Positions 15,391 to 23,835 of a stretch of 64,000 bases of DNA are shown piece after piece (positions within the stretch are counted from its first letter, which is position 1; each line of letters opens with the position of its first letter). Source of the stretch: Amycolatopsis sp. FBCC-B4732 (GTDB lineage: Bacteria; Actinomycetota; Actinomycetes; Mycobacteriales; Pseudonocardiaceae); contig NZ_CP095376.1 of the NCBI RefSeq assembly GCF_023008405.1, forward strand, positions 1,078,001-1,142,000. Direction: 5' to 3'. The position numbers and the translations under genes are program-made. The notes below the pieces were generated by a model. That model searched no databases, was not told the DNA's origin, and was given only the letters and a program-made list of their open reading frames with translations.

Positions 15391-16125
15391 TCAGCTGAGG
15401 TAGTCGAAGACCGGCTTGACCGGAGCGAGCGTCAGGTCGGTGAGGATGTGGCTGGCGGAGACGACCTCCAGCACCGGCAGGTCGGCCAGCGGGGCCAGGA
15501 CGTGCTGGAACAGCTGCAGCCGAGCGGGGCCGGTGTAGGCCTCCTTGACCACGACGTCGGTGATCTCGGTGCGGACCAGTTCCTGCACGCGCGGCGCGCC
15601 GTCGTAGCCCGGGATCGTCTTGAGCATGAACGTCGGGACGGTGATCTGGCGTTCGGCCTCGCGGGCGTCCAGCTCGTGGTGCTTGTAGCCCATGGTCGCG
15701 GTGGCCACCCGGAGCGTCCCGTAGTCCAGCGTGCCCACGAGAACACCGTTGTCGACATAGAGCTTCGGGCTGCCGACCGTCTTCGGGTACGCGCTGACCT
15801 CGCGCCCGGACGCCGTCGCCGGGAAGTTGTCGAGGTACATCGCGTGCAGGTACTCGCCGCGCTCGCCGTCGAAGCTGACCTCGATCGCCTGGCCGGATTC
15901 GGTGTAGGGGCCGTAGCCGGAGACGTCGCCCATTTTCATGACTTCGAAGCGCACCAACGGTTCTTCGACCTTCAGCGGCTCCGGCACGACGGCGCGCAGG
16001 GCGTCGGCGTCGGTGCGGTAGACGATGTTCAGGTACTCGCGGTTCGTGAACCTCGGGACCACGGGCGCGAACGCCGGGGCGGTCAGGGGAGTGGTCACGT
16101 GCCGGCGGACTTCTTCGATCTTCAT
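15391..16125 (-). CDS. adc: Acetoacetate decarboxylase
   Basis: 244 aa. The ATG at 16125 overlaps the upstream stop (ATGA) and gives the same residue numbering as clostridial Adc. R29, E61, E76 (YTESGQAI) and the Schiff-base lysine K115 (SAYPK) are all conserved, as are LVGTLDYGTLRVATATMGYK and ARLQLFQHVLAPLADLPV. The neighbouring K116 of the clostridial enzyme is Thr here. The reaction expected is decarboxylation of acetoacetate, or a related 3-keto acid, to a ketone and CO2. A GTG at 16137 is an alternative but less likely start. Confidence 0.93.
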   Translation of the reverse strand: MKIEEVRRHVTTPLTAPAFAPVVPRFTNREYLNIVYRTDADALRAVVPEPLKVEEPLVRFEVMKMGDVSGYGPYTESGQAIEVSFDGERGEYLHAMYLDNFPATASGREVSAYPKTVGSPKLYVDNGVLVGTLDYGTLRVATATMGYKHHELDAREAERQITVPTFMLKTIPGYDGAPRVQELVRTEITDVVVKEAYTGPARLQLFQHVLAPLADLPVLEVVSASHILTDLTLAPVKPVFDYLS

Positions 16126-16865
16126 TCGCCTGTCCACTTCGGAGCGCGGCGCTCGGCGAAGGCGGTCATGCCCTCGCGGACGTCGGCGGACTGCATCAGC
16201 TTCTTGATTTCCTCGCGCTGCGCGGCTTTCGGATCCGCGGCACGCACGACCTTCTTGACGGCGGCCAGCGCCAGGGGCGCGTTCTCCGCCAGCTTCTCGG
16301 CCAGCTGGAGCGCGACGGCGGCGGCGTCGCCGTTCGGCGTCACGCGGTTGACCAGGCCCAGCTCGCCGGCCCGGCGGCCGGTGACGGGCTCGCCGGTCAG
16401 CAGGAACTCCATCGCCAGGTGGTGCGGGATCCGCTTCGGCAGCCGGATGACGCCACCGCCGGCGGCGATCAGGCCCCGCTTGACCTCGGGGAGGCCGAAC
16501 CGCGCATCTTCACCGGCGACGATCAGGTCGCAGCCCAGCGCCAGCTCGAACCCGCCGCCCATGGCGAACCCTTCGACAGCGGCGATCAGCGGCTTGGCCA
16601 GCTCGGCGTCGGTCAGGCCGCCGAAGCCGCGTCCCGGGATCTCCGGGGACTCGCCCTTGAGCGCGGCCTTGAGGTCCATCCCGGCGCTGAAGGTGTTCTC
16701 GGCGCCGGTCAGGACGCCCGCCCGGAGCGTGGGATCGGCTTCCAGCTCGTCGAGGGCGGCGGCCAGCTGGGTCGCGACGGCGGCGTTGACCGCGTTGCGG
16801 GCCTGCGGGCGGTCGATCGTGATCAGCAGGGTGCCGCCGATCCGCTCGGTGCGTACTTCACTCAT
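16122..16865 (-). CDS. Enoyl-CoA hydratase/isomerase family protein
   Basis: 247 aa. Crotonase fold: GTLLITIDRPQARNAVNAAV, the oxyanion-hole segment AGMDLKAALKGE, and AAVEGFAMGGGFELALGCDL, with GLPEVKRGLIAAGGGV further on. A Glu equivalent to hydratase Glu164 is in PEVKRG; the Glu144 position is less certain. The ATG at 16865 follows AAGGAAG by 9 nt and was preferred to the GTG at 16889. Co-transcribed with and overlapping the decarboxylase gene. It would hydrate the enoyl-CoA made by the dehydrogenase at 13265. Confidence 0.9.
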   Translation of the reverse strand: MSEVRTERIGGTLLITIDRPQARNAVNAAVATQLAAALDELEADPTLRAGVLTGAENTFSAGMDLKAALKGESPEIPGRGFGGLTDAELAKPLIAAVEGFAMGGGFELALGCDLIVAGEDARFGLPEVKRGLIAAGGGVIRLPKRIPHHLAMEFLLTGEPVTGRRAGELGLVNRVTPNGDAAAVALQLAEKLAENAPLALAAVKKVVRAADPKAAQREEIKKLMQSADVREGMTAFAERRAPKWTGE

Positions 16866-16913
16866 GACTTCACACTTCCTTGACGCCACTTTCGTAGGGA
16901 AAGTTGCGTTGGT

Positions 16914-18056
16914 CTAGACCAGTTCGGCGAGGACTTCGGCGGTGTCCTGGCCGGCCAGCGGGGCCAGGCGGCGGATCGAGCCGGGCGTCGCGGAGAACTT
17001 CACCGGGATGCCGACCGTGCGGATGGTGCCCTCGCTCGGGTGCTCGACGGTGTCGAGCAGGTGGCCGTCGCGGACGTAGGCGTCCTCGTGCGCGCGGTCC
17101 AGTTCGAGCACCGGCGCCATCGGGATGCTGTGCTTCGCGCAGACCTCGGCCCACTCCTCGGTGGTCAGCGCCGGCGCGCACGCGGCGATCTGCTCGGTCA
17201 GCCACTCGTTGTCGGCGCGGTCGATGGCGTCGCCGTTCACGCGCGGGTCCGCCGCCAGCTCGGGGCGTCCGGCCGCGGCGAAGAAGTCGCGGAAGTTCTT
17301 CGGGTTGTAGGGGATGACGCAGGCGAGGCCGTCCTTGGTGTGGACCGCGGCATGGCCCTTCGTCATCGACAGCCCGAACCCGGTGGGGCCCTCGGCCGGC
17401 TCGTAGGTGTGCCCGGCGAGGTGCTCGACCAGGTTGAACGCGAGCAGCGTGTCGGTCATCGGGATCTCGATCTGCTGGCCCTCGCCGGTCTTGTCGCGGT
17501 GGACCAGCGCGGCGAGCACGCTGTAGGCGATGGTCAGCGACGACACCTTGTCGCCGATGATCGTCGGCAGGTAGACCGGCTTGCCCAATGCGCGGTTGGC
17601 CACGTCGACCAGGCCGGAAGAGGCCTGCACGGTCTCGTCGTAGGCGGCGTTGCCGGCCTGCGGGGAGTCGCCGCGGAAGCCCTGCGCGTGGGCGTAGACC
17701 AGGCGGGGGTTGCGCTCGGCGACGTCGGCGTAGTTCAGGCCCAGGCGGCTCAGCGCGCCGGGGCGCATGTTGGTGATCAGCACGTCGGCGGTGTCGATCA
17801 GCTTCAGCGCCTGCTCGCGCTCGGCGTCGTCCTTGAGGTTGAGGGCCACGCTGCGCTTGTTGCGGTTGACGTTGAGGTTCAGCGCGGTCATGCCCGGCGT
17901 GGTCCGGTAGCTGCCCACCCGGACGGTGTCCGCGGGGGACTCGATCTTGATCACGTCGGCGCCCAGGTCACCGAGGATCTGGGCCGCGTACGGGCCCATG
18001 ACCACGGTCGAGAGGTCGATCACGCGCACGCCGTCCAGCGGTCCGGTGCTGTTCAT
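16914..18056 (-). CDS. CaiB/BaiF family CoA-transferase
   Basis: 380 aa. Class III CoA-transferase: GVRVIDLSTVVMGPYAAQIL, LGADVIKIESP, and NRNKRSVALNLKDD. The catalytic Asp is expected in NAAYDETVQASSG. It would load an acid onto CoA from succinyl-CoA or another donor. With the glutaryl-CoA-dehydrogenase-like enzyme it recalls the gcdG-gcdH pair of glutarate catabolism, or carnitine-type pathways. It is the first structural gene after the lysR gene, 48 nt upstream of the hydratase. Ribosome site AAAGGA. Confidence 0.92.
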   Translation of the reverse strand: MNSTGPLDGVRVIDLSTVVMGPYAAQILGDLGADVIKIESPADTVRVGSYRTTPGMTALNLNVNRNKRSVALNLKDDAEREQALKLIDTADVLITNMRPGALSRLGLNYADVAERNPRLVYAHAQGFRGDSPQAGNAAYDETVQASSGLVDVANRALGKPVYLPTIIGDKVSSLTIAYSVLAALVHRDKTGEGQQIEIPMTDTLLAFNLVEHLAGHTYEPAEGPTGFGLSMTKGHAAVHTKDGLACVIPYNPKNFRDFFAAAGRPELAADPRVNGDAIDRADNEWLTEQIAACAPALTTEEWAEVCAKHSIPMAPVLELDRAHEDAYVRDGHLLDTVEHPSEGTIRTVGIPVKFSATPGSIRRLAPLAGQDTAEVLAELV

Positions 18057-18140
18057 CGTTCGTCCTTTCGCGCCTTGCTGTTTCGCTCTACCTACGAAGC
18101 TAATAGCGTGGGCGCCAAAAGGGAATGATCATGATGCGAA

Positions 18141-18171
18141 CAATGGTATGACCGCAGTGGTCATACCATTG
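18141..18171. promoter_or_regulatory. 31-bp perfect inverted repeat, candidate operator
   Basis: CAATGGTATGACC (18141-18153) and GGTCATACCATTG (18159-18171) are perfect complements around GCAGT. Each half contains a TGGTNNNACC element of the type bound by FadR/GntR regulators such as PdhR. It begins immediately after the lysR stop codon and 84 nt before the CoA-transferase start, with a -10-like TATTAG (minus, 18105-18100) in between. It may serve as an operator for the catabolic operon, as a lysR terminator hairpin, or both; there is no T-run on either side. Confidence 0.65.
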
Positions 18172-19077
18172 TCAGCTGGTGAGGGGTTCGGCGAAGATCT
18201 CTTTCGCGACACCGACGAGTTCTCGCAGGTCGCCGTCGGTGCGATCACGCCGCCAGAGCAGGCCGGTGTCCAGCTGGGGCCGGAAATCGGTGAAGGGCAG
18301 CACGATGACGTTGTCGAGCCGGTAGCCGTGCATCGGCGACTTCTCGTCGAGCATGGAAATGGAGAACGCCTCGCCACTGGAAATGATTTCGGACGTCCCG
18401 CCGTACCCGGTGTTGGTCAGCCGGATGCGTTTCTTGACGCCGAGTTCGCTCAATTGGTGGTCCAGCTGGTCGAAATAGGCGGGGACGATTTCCTCCGGCG
18501 AGGCGACGTACGGGAAGTCGGCCAGCTCGGCCAGGCTGACGGAGTCCCGCCCGGCGAACAGCTCGGCGGGCACGACGGCCCCGAGCCGTTCGGTCATCAC
18601 GGGCAGCTGCTCCAGCGCGGGATCGGTGACCGGCAGCCGCGCCAGCGCAAGGGCCAGCTTGCCCTCGTGCACCCCCTGCACGAGATCGGCGGTCGTCCCG
18701 GGCCACCGCTTGAGCTCGTAGGTCTCCCGAACGCGCCCGGCGAGGGCGTTGACGCGGTCCCGCAGATCGGGGTGCACCCCGGCGGGCATCCCGAGGAAAA
18801 CGGTCCGCCGCTGCGGCCGGGTCGCCTCGGCGAGCTTCCACGGAATAGCGCCGACCTGCTCGAGCACGTCCCGCGCGAGGGGCAGCAACGCGGTCCCGGC
18901 GTCGGTGAGGGTGACGTGGTGGGTGCTGCGGTCGAACAGCTGCTGCCCGAGCTCGTGCTCGAGGTCCTTGATCCGCTGACTGAGCGGCGAGGCGGCCATG
19001 TGCAGCTTCCGCGCGGCAGCGGAGAAGTTCAGCTCCTCGGCGACCGCGACGAAGTAGCGCAGGTGCAGCATCTCCAC
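18172..19077 (-). CDS. LysR-family transcriptional regulator
   Basis: 301 aa. N-terminal HTH (LRYFVAVAEELNFSAAARKL, SPLSQRIKDLEHELG) and a complete effector domain. The GTG at 19077 lies 6 nt after TAGGGT (minus, 19089-19084), so the mRNA is probably leaderless; an ATG two codons in is an alternative. It is on the same strand and directly upstream of the CoA-transferase operon, so it is the likely local regulator, as GcdR-like LysR proteins are for glutarate genes elsewhere. Confidence 0.92.
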   Translation of the reverse strand: MEMLHLRYFVAVAEELNFSAAARKLHMAASPLSQRIKDLEHELGQQLFDRSTHHVTLTDAGTALLPLARDVLEQVGAIPWKLAEATRPQRRTVFLGMPAGVHPDLRDRVNALAGRVRETYELKRWPGTTADLVQGVHEGKLALALARLPVTDPALEQLPVMTERLGAVVPAELFAGRDSVSLAELADFPYVASPEEIVPAYFDQLDHQLSELGVKKRIRLTNTGYGGTSEIISSGEAFSISMLDEKSPMHGYRLDNVIVLPFTDFRPQLDTGLLWRRDRTDGDLRELVGVAKEIFAEPLTS

Positions 19078-19097
19078 GTGATCACCCTAGACGGCCG

Positions 19098-20057
19098 TCA
19101 CCGCCGTTGCAGGAACTGGACGAACTCCCCGAACTCGACCTTGTTCCGGTAGGACACCCGTTTGCGGTCCCGCAGCAGGAGCGGCAGGGCACCCGGGTCG
19201 ACGTCGTCGAGCAGGACGGGGATCACACGGCGGGTTTCGTCTCCGGAGAACTGGGCGTTGAGGATCGCCTGGTACTCCGCGCGCATCCAGCCCGAATCCC
19301 GCTGGTCGATGCTGAAGCACGGCAGGACGAAGCGGCTGCGTGACAGGCCTTTTTCGATCGCGTCGGTGATCGCGTCCCCGAAGGCGATCTGCTCGGAGTC
19401 CAGCCAGCAGGTCAACCCCGCCTCGGACAGCCGGCCGGCCAGCTCGGTGACCGTCGGCTTGTCCGGTGACGAGTGACACAGGAAGACGTCGAAGTCGTAT
19501 TCGGCGGGCGGGTCCACCTGGCTGGGGGAAGGGATGTCGCTCAGGGTCGCGGAGAAGTCCCGCGCCAGCATCGTCGCGCGGTAGAACTTGACCAGCCCGG
19601 TCAGCCCGGGGAACGGCAGGTGCGGCACGGTCGCGGACAGCTCGCAGGTCCGGTCGTCCGCGACGATCTCCCCGCGGACGTGCCCGGAGAAGAACTCCAG
19701 CGAGAACCGGTTCGCCCGCCTCGAGAGCACCACCGGCTCGGCCGAGACGGCCACCGGCACGAACAGGCCCTCCTTGAACACGCCGATCCGGGCGAACGTC
19801 GAGTCCGCCGAGTCGCCCGACGGTGCGGTGTAGAAGGCGAGGAACGACCAGGCGGTGTCGGCCCGGCAGACCAGGCCGGCCCCGGTCTGGTGCCGGTCGG
19901 TCAGGGTGATCGACGCGCTGACCCGGCCGTTCAGCATCCGCTGCTCGGACAGGACCGCGTAGGACGTGCCGAACTCGCCGGTGCCCTTCCCGTGCCCGGT
20001 GAGCAGGGTTTTGCCGAAGGTCCAGGCGCCCGGCTCAGAGCCTTGCCAGGTACTCAC
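19098..20057 (-). CDS. Lectin-like beta-sandwich fused to TIR domain
   Basis: 319 aa. Residues ~1-175 look like a concanavalin/LamG-type beta-sandwich (NGRVSASITLTDRHQTGAGL, WSFLAFYTAPSG, and FSLEFFSGHVRGEIV). Residues 187-319 are a TIR domain: YDFDVFLCHSSPDK, GLTCWLDSEQIAFGDAI and SRSRFVLPCFS, with Glu261 in WMRAEYQAIL at the place of the NADase catalytic glutamate. TIR proteins of this type either cleave NAD+ in immunity or act as adaptors. No signal peptide is present. The GTG start lies inside the VWA gene, a 23-nt overlap, so the two products are made together. Confidence 0.88.
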   Translation of the reverse strand: MSTWQGSEPGAWTFGKTLLTGHGKGTGEFGTSYAVLSEQRMLNGRVSASITLTDRHQTGAGLVCRADTAWSFLAFYTAPSGDSADSTFARIGVFKEGLFVPVAVSAEPVVLSRRANRFSLEFFSGHVRGEIVADDRTCELSATVPHLPFPGLTGLVKFYRATMLARDFSATLSDIPSPSQVDPPAEYDFDVFLCHSSPDKPTVTELAGRLSEAGLTCWLDSEQIAFGDAITDAIEKGLSRSRFVLPCFSIDQRDSGWMRAEYQAILNAQFSGDETRRVIPVLLDDVDPGALPLLLRDRKRVSYRNKVEFGEFVQFLQRR

Positions 20058-21486
20058 GCAGTGCCTCCACCCGCCGCCCGATGGTCTCGGCGTCGTCCGG
20101 GTAGCGCGCGGCCAGCTCGCCGCCGAGGGTGATGGCGCGGGCCACGAGGTCCACCACCATCCCTTCGTCGGAGCCTCTCACGGAGCAGTCGCGGATCGAA
20201 CTGCGCTGGTACTCCTGCCGCAGGCCTTTGCGCCAGACCGACACGAACCGGGTCACGTCGGGGTCCGCGAGGAAGGGCTCCAGCAGTTCGGTGAGCTCCA
20301 TCGACACCTCGGAGACCATCACCCGGTTCGTGAGGTTCCGCAGCTCGTACCGGACGCGCGCGGTGTCCTGCTCGGCTTCGAGTGCGTCCGTCACGTGCCG
20401 CATGCCTTCCACCTCGGCGATCAGGAGGCGTTTCATGAGGTTCATGTCGCCCGAGTCGAGCTTGTCGAGCATCTCCTCGTCCGACGTTGTCATCGTGTAT
20501 TGGCTGACCACACTGACCACCAGCGGCTCGGACGGGGTCGCCGCCGCCTGCTCGACCGGGAGCACCTCGACGGCGGCGGTGGCGCTCGTCACGAGCGTGT
20601 CGGCGTCGTAGAGCCGCGCGCCGATCTCCGTCCCCTCGTTGCCGAGCGCCTTCGGGTCGATCGACAGGCGCACGGCGAAGTTGAACATGTCCTCGCCCTT
20701 GAGCGGCCGGATCCGGTAGCGGTTGCCGCTCTTCTTGAGCATGTTGAGCTCCTGTTCCACAACGACACCGTCGGGCAGGGTCAGTTCGACCCTCGGCCGG
20801 TCGAGTGTCGTGCTCAGGGCACCGCTGAACTCTTCCTCGATGATGTCTTCGAGCCGCGACTCGCTGATGCTCCAGAACCGGCCGCCCGAGCCGGAGGCGA
20901 TGGCTTCGAGGAGGTCCTCGTTGAAATCGTCCCCGATCCCGATCGTCGACGTCGTGATGCCGAGGTCCCGGGATTGCGCCGCTTCCCTGGCCAGCGTGGT
21001 CCGCTTGGTCTCGCCGGCGTTGGCTTGCCCGTCCGACAGCAGGAACAGTCGGTTGTAGTGCCGGTCGGTGGTGTGCGTCTGCAGTTCCAGCAAGCCGAGG
21101 TACCAGCCGAGCGAAAGGTTGGTGTTGCCTCGCGAACCGACGGCGCGAATCCGCTCCTGCGCCGTGGCGCGGTCCATCTGCGGATTGGCGACCACTTCAG
21201 CCTGGCCGTCGAAAACCACCACGGTGAACAGATCGCGTTCGGCGAGGCGGCCCAGGATGTCGAGGCAGCTGCGTTTCGCGGTCTCCAGTTTCCGGCCGTT
21301 CATGCTGGCGCTCCGGTCGATCACCACGCACAGGTTCATCCGCATCGCGTCACCGGATTCGCGGGCGGAACTCCCGGCCCGGCAGCGGATTTCGACGACC
21401 ACGTCGAGGTCGGTGGCCGTGTCGTTCCGCACCGCGGGCCGCTCGGTCAGCACGACCAGTTCGATCGGGCCGCCAGTTTCGCTCAT
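20035..21486 (-). CDS. VWA-domain protein with intact MIDAS
   Basis: 483 aa. The ATG at 21486 has GGTGGAGG 9 nt upstream. The von Willebrand A domain begins at ~50: D57-x-S59-x-S61 (VIDRSASM), T122 (GNTNLS) and D152 (LLSDGQAN) complete the metal site. A beta-rich middle part (~225-340) and a helical C-terminal third (~360-483, SGDMNLMKRLLIAEVEGM and LTELLEPFLADPD) follow. There is no signal or membrane segment, so it is cytoplasmic. Because it overlaps the TIR gene it may be the sensor, scaffold or metal-dependent switch for the TIR protein; that is inference. Confidence 0.88.
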   Translation of the reverse strand: MSETGGPIELVVLTERPAVRNDTATDLDVVVEIRCRAGSSARESGDAMRMNLCVVIDRSASMNGRKLETAKRSCLDILGRLAERDLFTVVVFDGQAEVVANPQMDRATAQERIRAVGSRGNTNLSLGWYLGLLELQTHTTDRHYNRLFLLSDGQANAGETKRTTLAREAAQSRDLGITTSTIGIGDDFNEDLLEAIASGSGGRFWSISESRLEDIIEEEFSGALSTTLDRPRVELTLPDGVVVEQELNMLKKSGNRYRIRPLKGEDMFNFAVRLSIDPKALGNEGTEIGARLYDADTLVTSATAAVEVLPVEQAAATPSEPLVVSVVSQYTMTTSDEEMLDKLDSGDMNLMKRLLIAEVEGMRHVTDALEAEQDTARVRYELRNLTNRVMVSEVSMELTELLEPFLADPDVTRFVSVWRKGLRQEYQRSSIRDCSVRGSDEGMVVDLVARAITLGGELAARYPDDAETIGRRVEALREYLARL

Positions 21487-21547
21487 GGTTTCCGCCTCCA
21501 CCTTTTCCGACGAGGACGCCTGGGAAGTCGCCGGAACACGGCGGTTG

Positions 21548-22921
21548 TTACGGCGGAGAAGAAACCGCGGTGGTCAACGGGAAAACGATCGTGAACGCCG
21601 CCCCGCCTTCCGGGGCCGGGCCCGCGGTCAGCGTTCCGCCCATCCGGGTGACGAGGCCGTGCACCAGCGCCAGCCCGATGCCCGACCCCACCGGCCGCCG
21701 ATCCCGGTACCTCTTGTTCAGCACGCCCCGCTCGAACGCCACCGGGTAGTCCTCCGGTGCCAGTCCCGGCCCGCCGTCGCGCACCGAAAGTGCGGCTCCG
21801 GCGGCCGACACCGAGAGCGCGAACACCATCGGTGCCCCGGCCGGCGTCACCCGCAGCGCGTTTTCCGCCAGTCCGTCGACAACCTGACGCAGCCGCCGGG
21901 CGTCCGCCACCACCACGACCGGGGCCGCGGGTGCCGACACCGACAGCCGGACGTTCTCGCGGGCGCACCGCAGCTGCCAGACCTCCGCGCAGTCACGCAC
22001 GAGCGCGGCCAGGTCCACCGAAGCCAGGTCCAGCCGGAACTCGTCCGCGCCCAGCCTCGCCAGTTCCAGCAGGTCCGTCACCAGCCGCTCCAGCCGCAAC
22101 GCCTCGCGCTGGATCGTCCGACCCGCGTGCACGGCGTCGTCACCGGTGGCGACGCCGTCCGCGATCGCCTCCGCGAAGCCCGTCACGGCGGTCAGGGGCG
22201 TCCGCAGCTCGTGCGACACCGACAGCAGGAACTCCCGCTGCCGCGCCTCGCTCACCGCCAGCGCGTCGGCCAGCGAGTTCAACGACCCCGCGACCTCCGC
22301 CACCTCGCGCGGCCCCTGGACCGGGACCCGCACGTCCCGCCGTCCCGCCCGGAGCGAGCCCGCCGCAAGCGCCGCCCGCCGCAGCGGACGGCCCAGTAAC
22401 CGGCCCGACACGAAGCCCGCCAGTGCCGCGACCACCAGACCGATCCCCAGGGCCAGCGCGATGTTCCGCACCAGCGCGCGCTGCGTCGCGTCGGCGTTGC
22501 GCGCGGGCAGGACCAGCGCGAACGCCGCCCCGCGTGCGCCGACCACCCGCGTCTCGACCAGGTACTGGGAGCCGCCGACCGTGACGCGGCCCGAATGGTC
22601 CGCCGCCAGCCCCAGCTTGCCCGCGGCCTGCACCGCGACCGCCTCGCCGAGTGCCTGGCCGCCGCCCGCGCGGCGCACCACCACCGAAATGCCCTGCCCG
22701 CGCACGACGTCGGCCACCTTGCCGACCCCGAGCCGGTTGCCGATGCCGGTTTCGTCGAGCTGCGTCGCGACGACGTCGGCCTGCGCGGACAGCGAAGACT
22801 GCAGCACGTTGTCCGCCGTCGTCCGCACCAGCCGGGCGCCGACCAGCCCGGCGACGATCACCGCGACCCCGGCGACGCCCAGGCACACCAGCGTGATCCG
22901 GCCGGCCAGCGTGCCCCTCAC
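21548..22921 (-). CDS. Sensor histidine kinase
   Basis: 457 aa. Transmembrane helices at ~8-30 and ~150-172 bracket an extracytoplasmic sensor of ~115 residues. HAMP follows, then HisKA (FLLSVSHELRTPLTAVTGFA with the phospho-acceptor His) and HATPase_c (DGLAENALRV, LSVRDGGPGLAPED, GSGIGLALVHGLV). The GTG start overlaps the response-regulator stop by 4 nt. It pairs with the OmpR-type regulator at 22918. Confidence 0.93.
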   Translation of the reverse strand: MRGTLAGRITLVCLGVAGVAVIVAGLVGARLVRTTADNVLQSSLSAQADVVATQLDETGIGNRLGVGKVADVVRGQGISVVVRRAGGGQALGEAVAVQAAGKLGLAADHSGRVTVGGSQYLVETRVVGARGAAFALVLPARNADATQRALVRNIALALGIGLVVAALAGFVSGRLLGRPLRRAALAAGSLRAGRRDVRVPVQGPREVAEVAGSLNSLADALAVSEARQREFLLSVSHELRTPLTAVTGFAEAIADGVATGDDAVHAGRTIQREALRLERLVTDLLELARLGADEFRLDLASVDLAALVRDCAEVWQLRCARENVRLSVSAPAAPVVVVADARRLRQVVDGLAENALRVTPAGAPMVFALSVSAAGAALSVRDGGPGLAPEDYPVAFERGVLNKRYRDRRPVGSGIGLALVHGLVTRMGGTLTAGPAPEGGAAFTIVFPLTTAVSSPP

Positions 22922-23604
22922 GCCGGGTCCGCCGCGTAGCCGATGCCGCGCACCGTCCGGATCGGGCTCGCCGCGCCGAGTTTCGCCCGCAGCTGCGCCA
23001 CGTGGACGTCGACCGTGCGCGTGCCCGCCGCCGCGGCGTAACCCCAGACGGCGCTGAGCAGCTGGTCGCGCGAAAGCACCTGCCCCGGGTGCCGGAGCAG
23101 GTGCGTGAGGAGGTCGAACTCGGTGGACGTCAGCGAAACCTCCGCCTCGCCCGCCCAGGCGCGGCGGCTGGTGACGTCGACCCGGGCGCCGCCGACGGTG
23201 AACGTCTCCGCGGCCGGCGTCGCCCCCGACGCGCGCCGCAGCACCGTCCGGACCCGGGCGGCCAGCTCGCGGGGGCTGAACGGCTTCGTCAGGTAGTCGT
23301 CCGCGCCGATCTCCAGGCCCAGCAGGCGGTCGAGTTCGTCGTCGCGGGCGGTGACGAACAGCACCGGCGTCCAGTCCCCGGCCGCGCGCAGCGCCTTGCA
23401 GATCTCGATACCGTCCATTCCGGACAGTCCGATGTCGAGCACGATCGCGACCGGCTTCAACCGCCGCACGGCGTCGAGGGCCCGCCCGCCGTCGGCCTCG
23501 ACGTGCACCCCGAAGCCGTCGCGCTTGAGGTAGAGCGCCGCCAGCTCGGCGATCGCGGCCTCGTCCTCGACCACGAGGACGAGGCCGCGTCCCGGTGACC
23601 CCAT
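22918..23604 (-). CDS. OmpR-family response regulator
   Basis: 228 aa. Receiver domain with the acidic pocket (VVEDEA), phospho-acceptor Asp in IVLDIGLSGMDG and Lys in YLTKPFSP; a C-terminal winged helix (LTSTEFDLLTHLLRHPGQVL, TVDVHVAQLRAKLG). Translationally coupled to the kinase gene. It lies 45 nt downstream of a lipoprotein gene and may control it and its secreted neighbour. Confidence 0.95.
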   Translation of the reverse strand: MGSPGRGLVLVVEDEAAIAELAALYLKRDGFGVHVEADGGRALDAVRRLKPVAIVLDIGLSGMDGIEICKALRAAGDWTPVLFVTARDDELDRLLGLEIGADDYLTKPFSPRELAARVRTVLRRASGATPAAETFTVGGARVDVTSRRAWAGEAEVSLTSTEFDLLTHLLRHPGQVLSRDQLLSAVWGYAAAAGTRTVDVHVAQLRAKLGAASPIRTVRGIGYAADPA

Positions 23605-23649
23605 ACCTGCTCCCGTCTCCGCCGCTACCGACGGGGAGACGCTAGCCGG

Positions 23650-23835
23650 TCAGGGGGTGCCATCGCTGTTCATGTCCGACTCGATGCCGTTGAGCGTCGA
23701 CTCGACGCCACTCAGCTCGGACGACGCGGGCGCGTTGTCGGATGGCGAGCCCATCAGGTTGTCGCGGCACCCGGAACAGCCGAGCGCGATGAGCGCGGCG
23801 GCCCCGACCGCCGCCGCGATCCTCGCCGCCCTCAC
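23650..23835 (-). CDS. Small lipoprotein
   Basis: 61 aa. A GTG at 23835 overlaps the preceding stop (GTGA). The N-terminus is a lipoprotein signal with lipobox LIALGC (Cys20); two further residues on is a second Cys. The mature ~40 residues are Ser/Asn/Asp-rich and end in SDMNSDGTP, without a recognisable fold. It is probably anchored on the outer face of the membrane and may be part of the signal sensed by the adjacent kinase. Confidence 0.75.
   Translation of the reverse strand: MRAARIAAAVGAAALIALGCSGCRDNLMGSPSDNAPASSELSGVESTLNGIESDMNSDGTP

Noticed and set aside
16122..16889. Upstream GTG start of the enoyl-CoA hydratase at 16889
   Set aside because: The ATG at 16865 has a well-placed AAGGAAG, and the extension has no family counterpart.
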